Assembly (NCBI GenBank): GCA_050249695.1
Contig: JBFWQA010000002.1
Coordinates: forward strand, 186,001 to 250,000
DNA: 64,000 bases
Reading direction: 5' to 3'
Origin: JACKJP01 sp050249695
GTDB taxonomy: Bacteria > Pseudomonadota > Alphaproteobacteria > Rhizobiales > Tepidamorphaceae
Part shown: positions 40,719 to 48,340 of the stretch, piece by piece
How positions within the stretch are numbered: position 1 is the stretch's first letter
Layout of the letters: each line of letters opens with the position of its first letter
Translations under genes and position numbers: made by a program
Notes under the pieces: model-generated
Told to the model about the DNA's origin: nothing
Databases searched by the model: none
The model's input: only the letters and a program-made list of their open reading frames with translations

Positions 40719-42496
40719 GTCTGGCTGTCCAGCAAACCACCACGACCGGCGAGAGTGTCGTTGAAATTCTTCCATGCGTGCGCATCGCGAACGTAGGCGG
40801 CAAGTTTCTCGCCCCGGCGCTGCGCCGCGATCTTGTCGCACGCTATATTGGCCAGAGCTTCCACATAGGCGTCGGCGTTTTCATGGTCCTCGACAAGCCA
40901 CCCGCGGGACGGCGCAATCACTTCGCGCAGTCCGCCCACGTTCGATGCGACGACAGGAAATCCGCAGGCTGCCGCCTCAAGCACGACATTTGGAATTCCG
41001 TCGCATCGCGACGTATAGAGAAACACGTCATAGCGATCCAATGGCAACGCGTCGAAGGACTCGTAGGCTCCGTACAATTGAACGTTTTCAAGACCTTTGA
41101 CCATCCCTTGCAGTTTGGTCACATCGTCGAGACTGCCGTGTCCCCAGATCGAAAATGAATAGGTCCGGGGGCAGTTCCTGATGATCTCGGCAAGCAGAGC
41201 GTAGTTTTTTTGTGGGGCGATCCTGCTTGCCCAGAAGATGCGCAATCCATCGGGATGTTCTGCTGTTCCGATCGTCACAGGTGGCGCTATTCGCACCGGA
41301 ATTTTCAGTGGCACAAGCCTGCGGGCATCGGTGCCCATAAAAGAATGCTTTGCTATCAGCTCCGCTTTAAAAGCCTTGTTATCCAAATAGACGACCTTGA
41401 AAAAACCTATAGTATCTCTAATATATCTGTCGGCATATCCAACTGCTTTGCCACGCTTATTATAATCTGAACAGAATATGCACGTGTATAGATCTGTATA
41501 TTTTTGGAGAATTTTGCCCCTCTCTGACAGAATTTTCCACAATATTCCCGAGTTAATATTTATTGTTTTCTGAGGTCTCGCAGTCTGAAGAATCATTTCG
41601 ACGATTTTTAATCTTTCTTCATAACTTGTTCCCGCCGTTATTTTTGCCACGTTTATTATTTTCAGACCGTCTGGCAACCAATCGCGTCCCTCCAGCCGGT
41701 CGAAATCGAGTACGAGGACAATGACGGCTTCCAATCCGAATTTTTCAGCCGCGGCACGAACGAGATTGGATGCCACGACATCCGCACCGCTGTGAATGCA
41801 CCACGGCACAAAGAAAAAATGCGTTGCCGTATGGGGGATTTCTCTCAGGATCGCGTGCAGGCGGTCCTTTTGCTCGCGCCCTTGAACCCGCGCTTCGGCA
41901 ACGAAAAGGCTTTCGAGCCGGTAGAATTGTTCCGTTCCGTAGAGTAGGGGGTCCAGATCGCCGACCGATTGAAAAGTCGCCCGGGCGGCATCGAGCACAC
42001 CGCGTGGCGGAGACGGGCGACGGCCTTCGGCTTTGCCATGGTCGATGAAATGCAAAAGCGGGTTAACACCCAAAATGTCTGGATACTGCTCCCAATACCA
42101 GAATGTCGAAAATGACGGCCCGGGATCCAACCCCTCCCACACGCCGGTCTTTAGAAAATGAAGTGCCGCAGATTCGCCGATCTCGCGGGTGGCGCCGTAT
42201 GTGTCGCGATACCAGGCCTCGTCAAAATAGCCAGATTGCATAATCTTGACCGCATCCAGGTCAAAGCGCCTGCCCACAACATCCTTCTTGAAATATTCGC
42301 GCCCTTCCCTCTCGCCATATATTAGATAGTGCTCGAGAGCATCCATCCCGGACGAGGCCACGTCGGGATAATGCCTGAGATATCTCGCCGCATCGAAGGC
42401 TCGATGCTTGCGCGGATCAATCTTCTTTAAGACCCCTGAACTTCGTCCTCCCAGAAGCTTGCCGATCTTCATCCGACTCCCCCCAAATCGGTTCAT
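40715..42496 (-). CDS. Glycosyltransferase family 4 with N-terminal tandem repeats
   Basis: 593 residues, about 200 longer than a plain GT4. Residues 34-162 hold three related blocks of about 35-50 residues: ARYLRHYPDVASSGMDALEH with YGEREGREY; EAWYRDTYG with ESAALHFLKTGVWEGLDP; and FWYWEQYPDILGVNPLLHFI with GKAEGRRP. Similar repeats occur in large surface-polysaccharide glycosyltransferases. The C-terminal half is a GT-B domain with IFWASRIAPQKNYALLAEII, SIWGHGSLDDVTKLQ and SRCDGIPNVVLEAAACGFPV. The ATG has TGGAGA 5-9 bases upstream. The middle of the gene is clearly richer in A/T than its surroundings. Confidence 0.82.
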   Translation of the reverse strand: MNRFGGSRMKIGKLLGGRSSGVLKKIDPRKHRAFDAARYLRHYPDVASSGMDALEHYLIYGEREGREYFKKDVVGRRFDLDAVKIMQSGYFDEAWYRDTYGATREIGESAALHFLKTGVWEGLDPGPSFSTFWYWEQYPDILGVNPLLHFIDHGKAEGRRPSPPRGVLDAARATFQSVGDLDPLLYGTEQFYRLESLFVAEARVQGREQKDRLHAILREIPHTATHFFFVPWCIHSGADVVASNLVRAAAEKFGLEAVIVLVLDFDRLEGRDWLPDGLKIINVAKITAGTSYEERLKIVEMILQTARPQKTININSGILWKILSERGKILQKYTDLYTCIFCSDYNKRGKAVGYADRYIRDTIGFFKVVYLDNKAFKAELIAKHSFMGTDARRLVPLKIPVRIAPPVTIGTAEHPDGLRIFWASRIAPQKNYALLAEIIRNCPRTYSFSIWGHGSLDDVTKLQGMVKGLENVQLYGAYESFDALPLDRYDVFLYTSRCDGIPNVVLEAAACGFPVVASNVGGLREVIAPSRGWLVEDHENADAYVEALANIACDKIAAQRRGEKLAAYVRDAHAWKNFNDTLAGRGGLLDSQT

Positions 42497-42524
42497 TGGA
42501 TCTCCAGTAAGAAATCCTTTCCAA

Positions 42525-43334
42525 TCATCCCCTGCCAGACTGCCTCCACGCCTCCTGTTGCGGAATGGCGAAGGCGTGACGCCTCATCTCTTCGCCACAA
42601 ACATCCAGAAAAGTCTGCCGTTCCTCCCTCGACCAGCTTTCCCACGCCTCTACCCGCCGATGCGCCAGAGTTTGCGCGGAATTGCCTTCGACATTGGAGG
42701 AAGAGGCGCTGAAAGACGAGTTGAATATGGTGGAGTCAATGAAATTCCCGGGCCCGGGATTTTCGGTGACGCCGAGATGTATGAAGGCACCCGACATGGT
42801 GTCACTCGGATTGCTGATCAAATCCTCATGCCTGATCAGCGCGCAACGAGGGCTCCGCTCAAGAAAGGCGCTTCTGGCTAGACTTTGTTGCCATCGCCTG
42901 CACAAATCCGAAAAGGAGCGATCCATGAACCCCGTGAATTTTCTGGCCGAGTTGACGACTTCTATCCCGTTTCTGATGATGTAAATGACGCCAAAATCTG
43001 GAAATATCTCTTCGAAAAATCTGTAATTTTCCATATTTAGTGAAATTTTACTGGTCCAATATTTCTTATCTACGGCGCTTCCTGAGGTATGAAGTTTTTC
43101 GATCATTCCCCTAAATATTTCCTGCCTTTCTATTTGGCCTTTTCGGTAATTTTTCGTGTTGTAACTCGCGTTCGGGGATGTCTCCTCGAAGTCTTTTAGA
43201 AAATGAAAGAAGGAAGATATGAACGGCGCTTCTCCGACAGCCGAAGCTTTGTCAAATTCCGGGTGCTCTCCAAGGGATTTCAGCAGAGCGCTCGTGCCGG
43301 ACCGACCAATGCCAAAGACGAAAATTGGACGCAC
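42525..43334 (-). CDS. Sulfotransferase family protein
   Basis: 269 residues from a GTG start (43332-43334), since FVFGIGRSGTSALLKSL at residues 5-21 is already the phosphosulfate-binding loop. The 3'-phosphate region is IYIIRNGIEVVNSARKFTGF (from 117), then RRWQQSLARS. Similar proteins sulfate glycans, though some relatives have no proven activity. Parts of the gene (about 42990-43200) are AT-rich with poor-GC third positions, in contrast to flanking genes, suggesting acquisition. It starts a three-gene unit with two glycosyltransferases, 28 bases before the next gene. Confidence 0.78.
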   Translation of the reverse strand: MRPIFVFGIGRSGTSALLKSLGEHPEFDKASAVGEAPFISSFFHFLKDFEETSPNASYNTKNYRKGQIERQEIFRGMIEKLHTSGSAVDKKYWTSKISLNMENYRFFEEIFPDFGVIYIIRNGIEVVNSARKFTGFMDRSFSDLCRRWQQSLARSAFLERSPRCALIRHEDLISNPSDTMSGAFIHLGVTENPGPGNFIDSTIFNSSFSASSSNVEGNSAQTLAHRRVEAWESWSREERQTFLDVCGEEMRRHAFAIPQQEAWRQSGRG

Positions 43335-43451
43335 TTGCCCGACGTCTCCCGTTGCAACCCAAGGGGGAGATTAGACGGTAGCCTTTCGACAACCAAGGGA
43401 ATTTCCAGTCCCTGCCATGGATCGAAAGCACGGGGATGCCGGACACCCTGC

Positions 43452-44774
43452 TCAGCCGCGCCCGTCGACGGCCGGGCGGCCGAGGGAATGGTAGAACAGG
43501 CCCGTGCCGGCGATGTCGCCGGCGGCGAACATCAGGCGGGTATCGAAGACGAGCGGCGTCTTCATGGCGCCGGCAAGGCGCTTCAGATCCATCTCGCGAT
43601 AGTGCCGCCACTCGGTCAGGATGACGAGCAGATCGGCGCCGGCGGCGGCGGCGTAAGGGTCATCGCACCAGACGACATCGGACAGGACTTTCCGCGCAGG
43701 GGGCATGGCCTCGGGATCGTGCGCGCGCACCATGGCGCCCGCCGCCTGAAGGCGCGGGACGATGACGAGGGCCGGCGCCTCGCGGATATCGTCGGTTTCC
43801 GGTTTGAAGGCGATGCCGAGCACGGCGACGGTCTTGCCGGAAGCATCGCCCAGCAGGTCCAGTGCCTTGCCCGCCACCTCGTCCTTGCGCGATTCATTGA
43901 TGGCGATCACTTCCTCGATCAGCCGCTGGCGGCGGGCGGTCGCCTTGCCGATCTCGACGAAGGCGCGCGAATCCTTGGGAAAGCACGACCCGCCGATACC
44001 CGGACCGGGCGCCAGGAATTTCGGCCCGATGCGGCTGTCGAGGCCGATGCCGCGGGCAATGACCTGCGCGTCGCCCCCTTCGATCCGCTCGCACAGATTG
44101 GCGATCTCGTTGATGTAGGTGACCTTCAGCGCGAGGAAGGCGTTGGAGGCGTATTTGATGAGTTCGGCGTTCTCCAGGCTCGTTGAGACGAGCGGCACGC
44201 CGGCCGAAATCAGCGGCTGATAGAGCTCGGCCAGCCTTTCGCCGGCGCGCTCGTCGGAGCCGCCGAACACGAGGCGGTCGGGCTTCATAAAGTCCTCGAT
44301 CGCCTTGCCTTCGCGCAGGAACTCGGGATTGGAGCCGATGGAGACATCCAGACCCGGACGTGCCGCCGCGACGATGTCGGCGATGCGCCGGCAGGTGCCG
44401 ACCGGCACCGTCGATTTGACCACCAGCACGCTGCCGGCGCGAAGATGCGGCACGACATCCTCCACCGCCGCGAAGACAAAATCGAGATTGGCTTCCCCGC
44501 TTCCCGCCCGCGTCGGCGTGCCGACGGCGATGAAGACCATATCGGCCTCGGAGACCGGGCCTGTCGGATCGTCGGTGAACGACAGCCGGCCGGCGGCGAG
44601 ATTGCGCCGCAGCTTCTCGTCCAGCCCGGGTTCGTAGATCGGGACGATACCGTCTTTCAGCAGCTCGACGCGGCCCGCATCGATATCCACGCAGGTGACG
44701 GCCGCGCCGATGTCCGCGAGGCAAACCCCCGACACGAGCCCCACATAGCCTGCGCCGATGATCACGATCTGCAT
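43452..44774 (-). CDS. ugd: UDP-glucose 6-dehydrogenase
   Basis: 440 residues, full length. The NAD-binding N-terminus is MQIVIIGAGYVGLVSGVCLA; the active site cysteine is C264 in GPGIGGSCFPKDSRAFVEIG; SNPEFLREGKAIEDFMKPDR and NAFLALKVTYINEIAN are also typical. It oxidises UDP-glucose to UDP-glucuronate, a building block of acidic polysaccharides. GGGGAGCG lies about 10 bases before the ATG. It precedes the sulfotransferase unit by 117 bases on the same strand. A UDP-GlcNAc dehydrogenase role is possible but the sequence fits UDP-glucose better. Confidence 0.92.
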   Translation of the reverse strand: MQIVIIGAGYVGLVSGVCLADIGAAVTCVDIDAGRVELLKDGIVPIYEPGLDEKLRRNLAAGRLSFTDDPTGPVSEADMVFIAVGTPTRAGSGEANLDFVFAAVEDVVPHLRAGSVLVVKSTVPVGTCRRIADIVAAARPGLDVSIGSNPEFLREGKAIEDFMKPDRLVFGGSDERAGERLAELYQPLISAGVPLVSTSLENAELIKYASNAFLALKVTYINEIANLCERIEGGDAQVIARGIGLDSRIGPKFLAPGPGIGGSCFPKDSRAFVEIGKATARRQRLIEEVIAINESRKDEVAGKALDLLGDASGKTVAVLGIAFKPETDDIREAPALVIVPRLQAAGAMVRAHDPEAMPPARKVLSDVVWCDDPYAAAAGADLLVILTEWRHYREMDLKRLAGAMKTPLVFDTRLMFAAGDIAGTGLFYHSLGRPAVDGRG

Positions 44775-44800
44775 GTACCGCGCTCCCCGGTATCCGCGGG

Positions 44801-44858
44801 TGACCGGCCCCCGGCCGATTCACGCCATCGCCTTCTATCACCGGTCATATACCGGTCA
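44801..44858. promoter_or_regulatory. Repeated CCGGTCA boxes between ugd and glpD
   Basis: ACCGGTCA occurs at 44840-44847 and again at 44851-44858, an exact direct repeat with an 11-base period (about one helical turn). The reverse complement TGACCGG occurs at 44801-44807. An 11-base direct repeat ending in GTCA is the layout of PhoB-type boxes (CTGTCAT repeats), though the second base differs. Either ugd or glpD could be the target. The repeat is seen; the regulator is a guess. Confidence 0.4.
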
Positions 44859-44940
44859 ACGTGACAGTGATATGTCCCTCAGGTGTCGACGCCGCTCATG
44901 CGGTGGGAAATTTCCGAAAGGCGCGGCCATTCTTTACGAC

Positions 44941-46440
44941 ATGATCATTGCCGGCGGCGGCGTGAACGGTTGCGGCATCGCGCGCGACGCCGCCGGCCGG
45001 GGGTTCTCTGTGCTGCTGGCGGAGCAGGCCGACCTGGCCGAAGGCACCTCGTCCCGATCGACCAAACTCGTCCATGGCGGCCTGCGCTATCTGGAGCAGT
45101 TCGAGTTCCGTCTCGTGCACGAGGCGCTGAGGGAACGCGAGGTGCTGTGGAACCTCGCGCCGCATATCGTTCATCCGCTGCGCTTCGTGCTGCCGCATCA
45201 CGAGGGCCTGCGGCCGGCCTGGATGCTGCGCCTCGGGCTGTTTCTCTACGACCATATCGGCGGACGCCGGAAACTGCCCGCAACGCGGGTGATCGACCTT
45301 TCCGGAGATGCCGCCGGCGCCCCCCTGAAGCCGCAATACCGCAAGGCGTTCGAATATTCCGACCTGTGGGTGGACGATACCCGGCTGGTGGTCCTCAACG
45401 CGCGCGACGCCGCCGACCGGGGCGCCGATATTCGCACAAGATGCCGGCTTTCAAGCGCAAGGCGCGGGGACGGCCTGTGGCACGTGACGCTTGAAGACAC
45501 GATCAGCGGCCGCCAAAGCGAGGCGCGGGCGCGGCTGCTGATCAATGCCACCGGTCCATGGGCAGATCTGTTCACCCAGCATGCGCTCGGCCATCTTGAA
45601 AGAAAGCGCATCCGCCTCGTGCAGGGCAGTCATATCGTGGTGCGGCGGCTGTTCGAGCACGACCGCTGCTACATCTTCCAGAACGCCGACGGGCGCATCT
45701 TCTTCGCCATTCCCTATGAGCGCGATTTCACGCTGATCGGGACCACGGACCGCGACTATGCCGGCGATCCGGCGACGGTCTCCATCAGCCGGGAAGAAGT
45801 CGCCTATCTGTGCGCCGGCGCGAACGACTATTTCCGCGAGCCGGTGCGGCCAAAGGACGTGATCTGGGCCTATTCCGGCGTGCGCTCGCTCTATGAGGAG
45901 GGCGAGGGCAAGCCGCAGGATGCCACCCGCGACTATGTGCTGGAGCGGGAGGGCGAGGCCGGCAAAGCAGCGCTCATCAACATCTATGGCGGCAAGATCA
46001 CGACTTATCGGCGGCTCGCCGAGGAAGTCATGGAAATCGCCGCCGCCGCACTCGGCCGCGATGACAGACCCTGGACGCATGACGCGCCGCTACCGGGCGG
46101 CGATCTCGGGCGCGAAGGGATATCCGGACTGGTTCGACGCCTTGAGCAGCACTTTCCGTTTCTGGGCGCCGGTCTCGCAGTCAGGCTGGCGCATGCCTAC
46201 GGGACCGAAGCGTTCCGCCTGCTCGGCGACGCGCGGCGCGAAAGCGATCTCGGCGAAGCGTTCGGGCACGGCCTGCATGCGCGCGAGGCCGCCTATCTCA
46301 TGGAGCGGGAATGGGCGCGGACAGCCGATGACGTGCTGTGGCGACGCAGCAAACTCGGCCTGCGCTTCAGCAAGGCGCAGGCCGGGCGGCTGGAGGCCTT
46401 CATGAGGGAGGTCAGCTCTTTCGCGAAAGGCAATCGCTGA
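44941..46440 (+). CDS. glpD: FAD-dependent glycerol-3-phosphate dehydrogenase
   Basis: 499 residues from the ATG at 44941, where the FAD motif starts almost at once (MIIAGGGVNGCGIARDAAGR). An in-frame ATG at 44872 and an upstream start inside ugd also exist, but the extra residues look unlike family N-termini; no start has a clear ribosome binding site, so the N-terminus is uncertain. Further family segments: EGTSSRSTKLVHGGLRYLEQ, LINATGPWADLFTQHAL, GTTDRDYAGDPATVS and ALINIYGGKITTYRRLAEEV. The membrane-associated enzyme oxidises glycerol-3-phosphate to dihydroxyacetone phosphate and feeds quinones. Its 3' end overlaps the convergent znuA gene by 29 bases. Confidence 0.92.
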   Translation: MIIAGGGVNGCGIARDAAGRGFSVLLAEQADLAEGTSSRSTKLVHGGLRYLEQFEFRLVHEALREREVLWNLAPHIVHPLRFVLPHHEGLRPAWMLRLGLFLYDHIGGRRKLPATRVIDLSGDAAGAPLKPQYRKAFEYSDLWVDDTRLVVLNARDAADRGADIRTRCRLSSARRGDGLWHVTLEDTISGRQSEARARLLINATGPWADLFTQHALGHLERKRIRLVQGSHIVVRRLFEHDRCYIFQNADGRIFFAIPYERDFTLIGTTDRDYAGDPATVSISREEVAYLCAGANDYFREPVRPKDVIWAYSGVRSLYEEGEGKPQDATRDYVLEREGEAGKAALINIYGGKITTYRRLAEEVMEIAAAALGRDDRPWTHDAPLPGGDLGREGISGLVRRLEQHFPFLGAGLAVRLAHAYGTEAFRLLGDARRESDLGEAFGHGLHAREAAYLMEREWARTADDVLWRRSKLGLRFSKAQAGRLEAFMREVSSFAKGNR

Positions 46441-47377
46441 ATGCCGAGGCCATATTCGCGATCAGTTCGAAATAGAGATCCGGGCCGTCTTCAAGCGATG
46501 CCCCGAGCGGATCGAGCGTACCGGCCTGGGCGTTCGTTCCTTCCAGCACGGTGGCGACGATCGCGGAGGGAAACTGCGGCTCGCTGAAGACGCAGACCGC
46601 ATTGGTGCCGGCGATCCGATCGCGGATTTCACTCAGCCGCTTGGCGCCGGGGGCGGTTTCCGGGCTCACGGTTATCGAACCTGCCGCCTCGAGGCCGAAC
46701 CGCTGCTCGAAATAGTGATAGGCATCGTGGAAGACGATGAAATGCCTGTCGGAAACCGGCGCGACCCGCGATTCGGTTTCCTTGATCAGCGTCTCGATGC
46801 GGGCCTGCATGCCGGCGGCATTGGCCTTGTAGCGCTCCTCATTCGCGGGATCGGCGGCGATCAGCGCCTTTTCCATTTCGCCTACCATGAGCCTGGCATT
46901 CTGCGGGTCGAGCCAGAGATGCATGTCGGTTGAATGGTCTTGACGCCCCGTCTCCTGGTCATGGTCGTGTTCCGCTTCGGCATGATCGGCCTCGTCCTCG
47001 TGATCATGGGCTTCGAACGCACCGCCCTCGCGCGGTTCAAGCAGCGTCAGGCCCGGCGTTTGCGACAGCGCGACGACACGGGCGTCGCCGGCCAGCGCCT
47101 CGAGCGGCTTTGCAAGAAAATTCTCCAGCCCCTCGCCGACCCAGAAGACGATATCGGCATCTTCCAGGGCGCGCGCCTGGGAGGGTTTGAGGCTGTAGAC
47201 ATGCGGCGAGGCACCGCCGGACACGATCAGCGCCGGCTCAGCGACGCCCTGCATCAACCCCGCCGCCAGCGAGTGGATCGGCTTGATGGACGCCACCACC
47301 TTTACCGCGGCATGTGACCCGGCAGTACCCGCGAGCAAACCGGCAAGGGCTGAGACGGTGAGAAACAGACGGCGCAT
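46412..47377 (-). CDS. znuA: Zinc ABC transporter periplasmic binding protein
   Basis: 321 residues: a signal peptide (cleavage near GSHA at about 23), the first metal-binding lobe with IKPIHSLAAGLMQGV, a His/Asp/Glu-rich charged loop (FEAHDHEDEADHAEAEHDHD, about 142-161) typical of ZnuA and thought to collect zinc, then DMHLWLDPQNARLM and IVFHDAYHYFEQRFGLEAAG. It delivers zinc to ZnuB. Transcribed divergently from znuC across a region with a Zur-box-like palindrome. Confidence 0.95.
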   Translation of the reverse strand: MRRLFLTVSALAGLLAGTAGSHAAVKVVASIKPIHSLAAGLMQGVAEPALIVSGGASPHVYSLKPSQARALEDADIVFWVGEGLENFLAKPLEALAGDARVVALSQTPGLTLLEPREGGAFEAHDHEDEADHAEAEHDHDQETGRQDHSTDMHLWLDPQNARLMVGEMEKALIAADPANEERYKANAAGMQARIETLIKETESRVAPVSDRHFIVFHDAYHYFEQRFGLEAAGSITVSPETAPGAKRLSEIRDRIAGTNAVCVFSEPQFPSAIVATVLEGTNAQAGTLDPLGASLEDGPDLYFELIANMASAFSDCLSRKS

Positions 47378-47399
47378 TGGGAGACCTCTCGTCTTCGAA

Positions 47400-47416
47400 A
47401 TGTTATTTCATTACAT
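47400..47416. promoter_or_regulatory. Zur-box-like palindrome between znuA and znuC
   Basis: The 17-base ATGTTATTTCATTACAT is an imperfect palindrome (outer arms ATGT/ACAT perfect, inner AT pairs matching) in the short region between divergent znuA and znuC. It resembles the AT-rich, GTTAT/ATAAC-type Zur operators of alphaproteobacteria. The Zur gene itself is the last gene of the znuCB operon, so zinc-bound Zur would repress both directions from here. A second related stretch, GTAACGCTATAAC (47424-47436), is a direct rather than inverted repeat. Confidence 0.65.
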
Positions 47417-47458
47417 GATTTGTGTAACGCTATAACGTATGGCATAAGGCCCTGCAAG

Positions 47459-48340
47459 ATGGATCATCGCACCGAACAGCTCTCGATACCTGCCGATCCC
47501 GCAAGCACGCAGGCGCCAAAAGGCGAGCGCGGCCCCGTGCTCGCGCATCTTCGCGGCGCCGGCGTCGCGCGCGGCGGCAGGTGGCTTGTCCGCAATGTCG
47601 ACCTATCGATCCGGCGCGGCGAAATCGTCACCATCATCGGTCCGAACGGATCGGGCAAATCGACGACGGTCAAGCTGCTGCTCGGCCTGATGAAGCCCAG
47701 TGAAGGCCAGGTTTCGCGGGCCGGCGGGCTGACCGTCGGCTACGTCCCGCAAAGCCTTGCAATCGACCCGACGCTGCCGCTGAACGTGGAACGGCTGATG
47801 CGGCTGACCGGGCGGCACCGCGCAGACCAGATCCGCAACGCGCTTGAGGAGACCGGCGTCCCGCATCTCCTCAAGACGCCCGTCCGCGCCCTTTCGGGCG
47901 GCGAGTTCCAACGCGTCCTGCTCGCCCGGGCGCTGATCGGCAAACCGGATCTGCTGGTGCTCGACGAACCGGTGCAGGGCGTCGACTTCACCGGCGAGAT
48001 CGTCCTGTACGAGCTGATCGACCGGATCCGGGACCGGCTCAATTGCGGCATCCTGCTGATTTCGCACGATCTTCATATCGTCATGGCGAAGACCGATACG
48101 GTCATCTGCCTCAACGGACATGTCTGCTGCCACGGCACGCCCGAGACGGTGGCCGGCAGCGCCGAATACAAGGCTCTGTTCGGTCCGAAGGCGGCTGAAA
48201 CGCTGGCCGTCTACAGGCACGAGCACGACCATGTGCATGCCGAAGGCGGCGCGGTGCACGATCATGGGCATCGCGAGCATGGGCATCACGAGCTCGGCCA
48301 CGATCATGGACACGCCGGGGGAGGCCGCCGCCATGACTGA
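47459..48340 (+). CDS. znuC: Zinc ABC transporter ATP-binding protein with His-rich tail
   Basis: 293 residues from the ATG at 47459; a TTG at 47420 is in frame but lies inside the probable operator region. Walker A IIGPNGSGKSTTVKLLLGL, signature LSGGEFQRVLLARALIG and Walker B DLLVLDEPVQG are intact. The last 40 residues are unusually rich in histidine (HEHDHVHAEGGAVHDHGHRE, then HGHHELGHDHGHAG), a possible zinc-binding tail on the cytoplasmic ATPase. The stop overlaps the znuB start by 8 bases. Confidence 0.95.
   Translation: MDHRTEQLSIPADPASTQAPKGERGPVLAHLRGAGVARGGRWLVRNVDLSIRRGEIVTIIGPNGSGKSTTVKLLLGLMKPSEGQVSRAGGLTVGYVPQSLAIDPTLPLNVERLMRLTGRHRADQIRNALEETGVPHLLKTPVRALSGGEFQRVLLARALIGKPDLLVLDEPVQGVDFTGEIVLYELIDRIRDRLNCGILLISHDLHIVMAKTDTVICLNGHVCCHGTPETVAGSAEYKALFGPKAAETLAVYRHEHDHVHAEGGAVHDHGHREHGHHELGHDHGHAGGGRRHD

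Noticed and set aside
43335..43451. Terminator between the sulfotransferase and ugd genes
   Set aside because: Only a 5-bp repeat (AGGGA/TCCCT) with no T tract is visible, so the two genes may be joined in one transcript.
44758..44940. Upstream start of glpD overlapping ugd
   Set aside because: It would overlap the divergent ugd start and adds about 60 residues unlike any GlpD N-terminus. The ATG at 44941 begins at the FAD motif; the ATG at 44872 remains possible.
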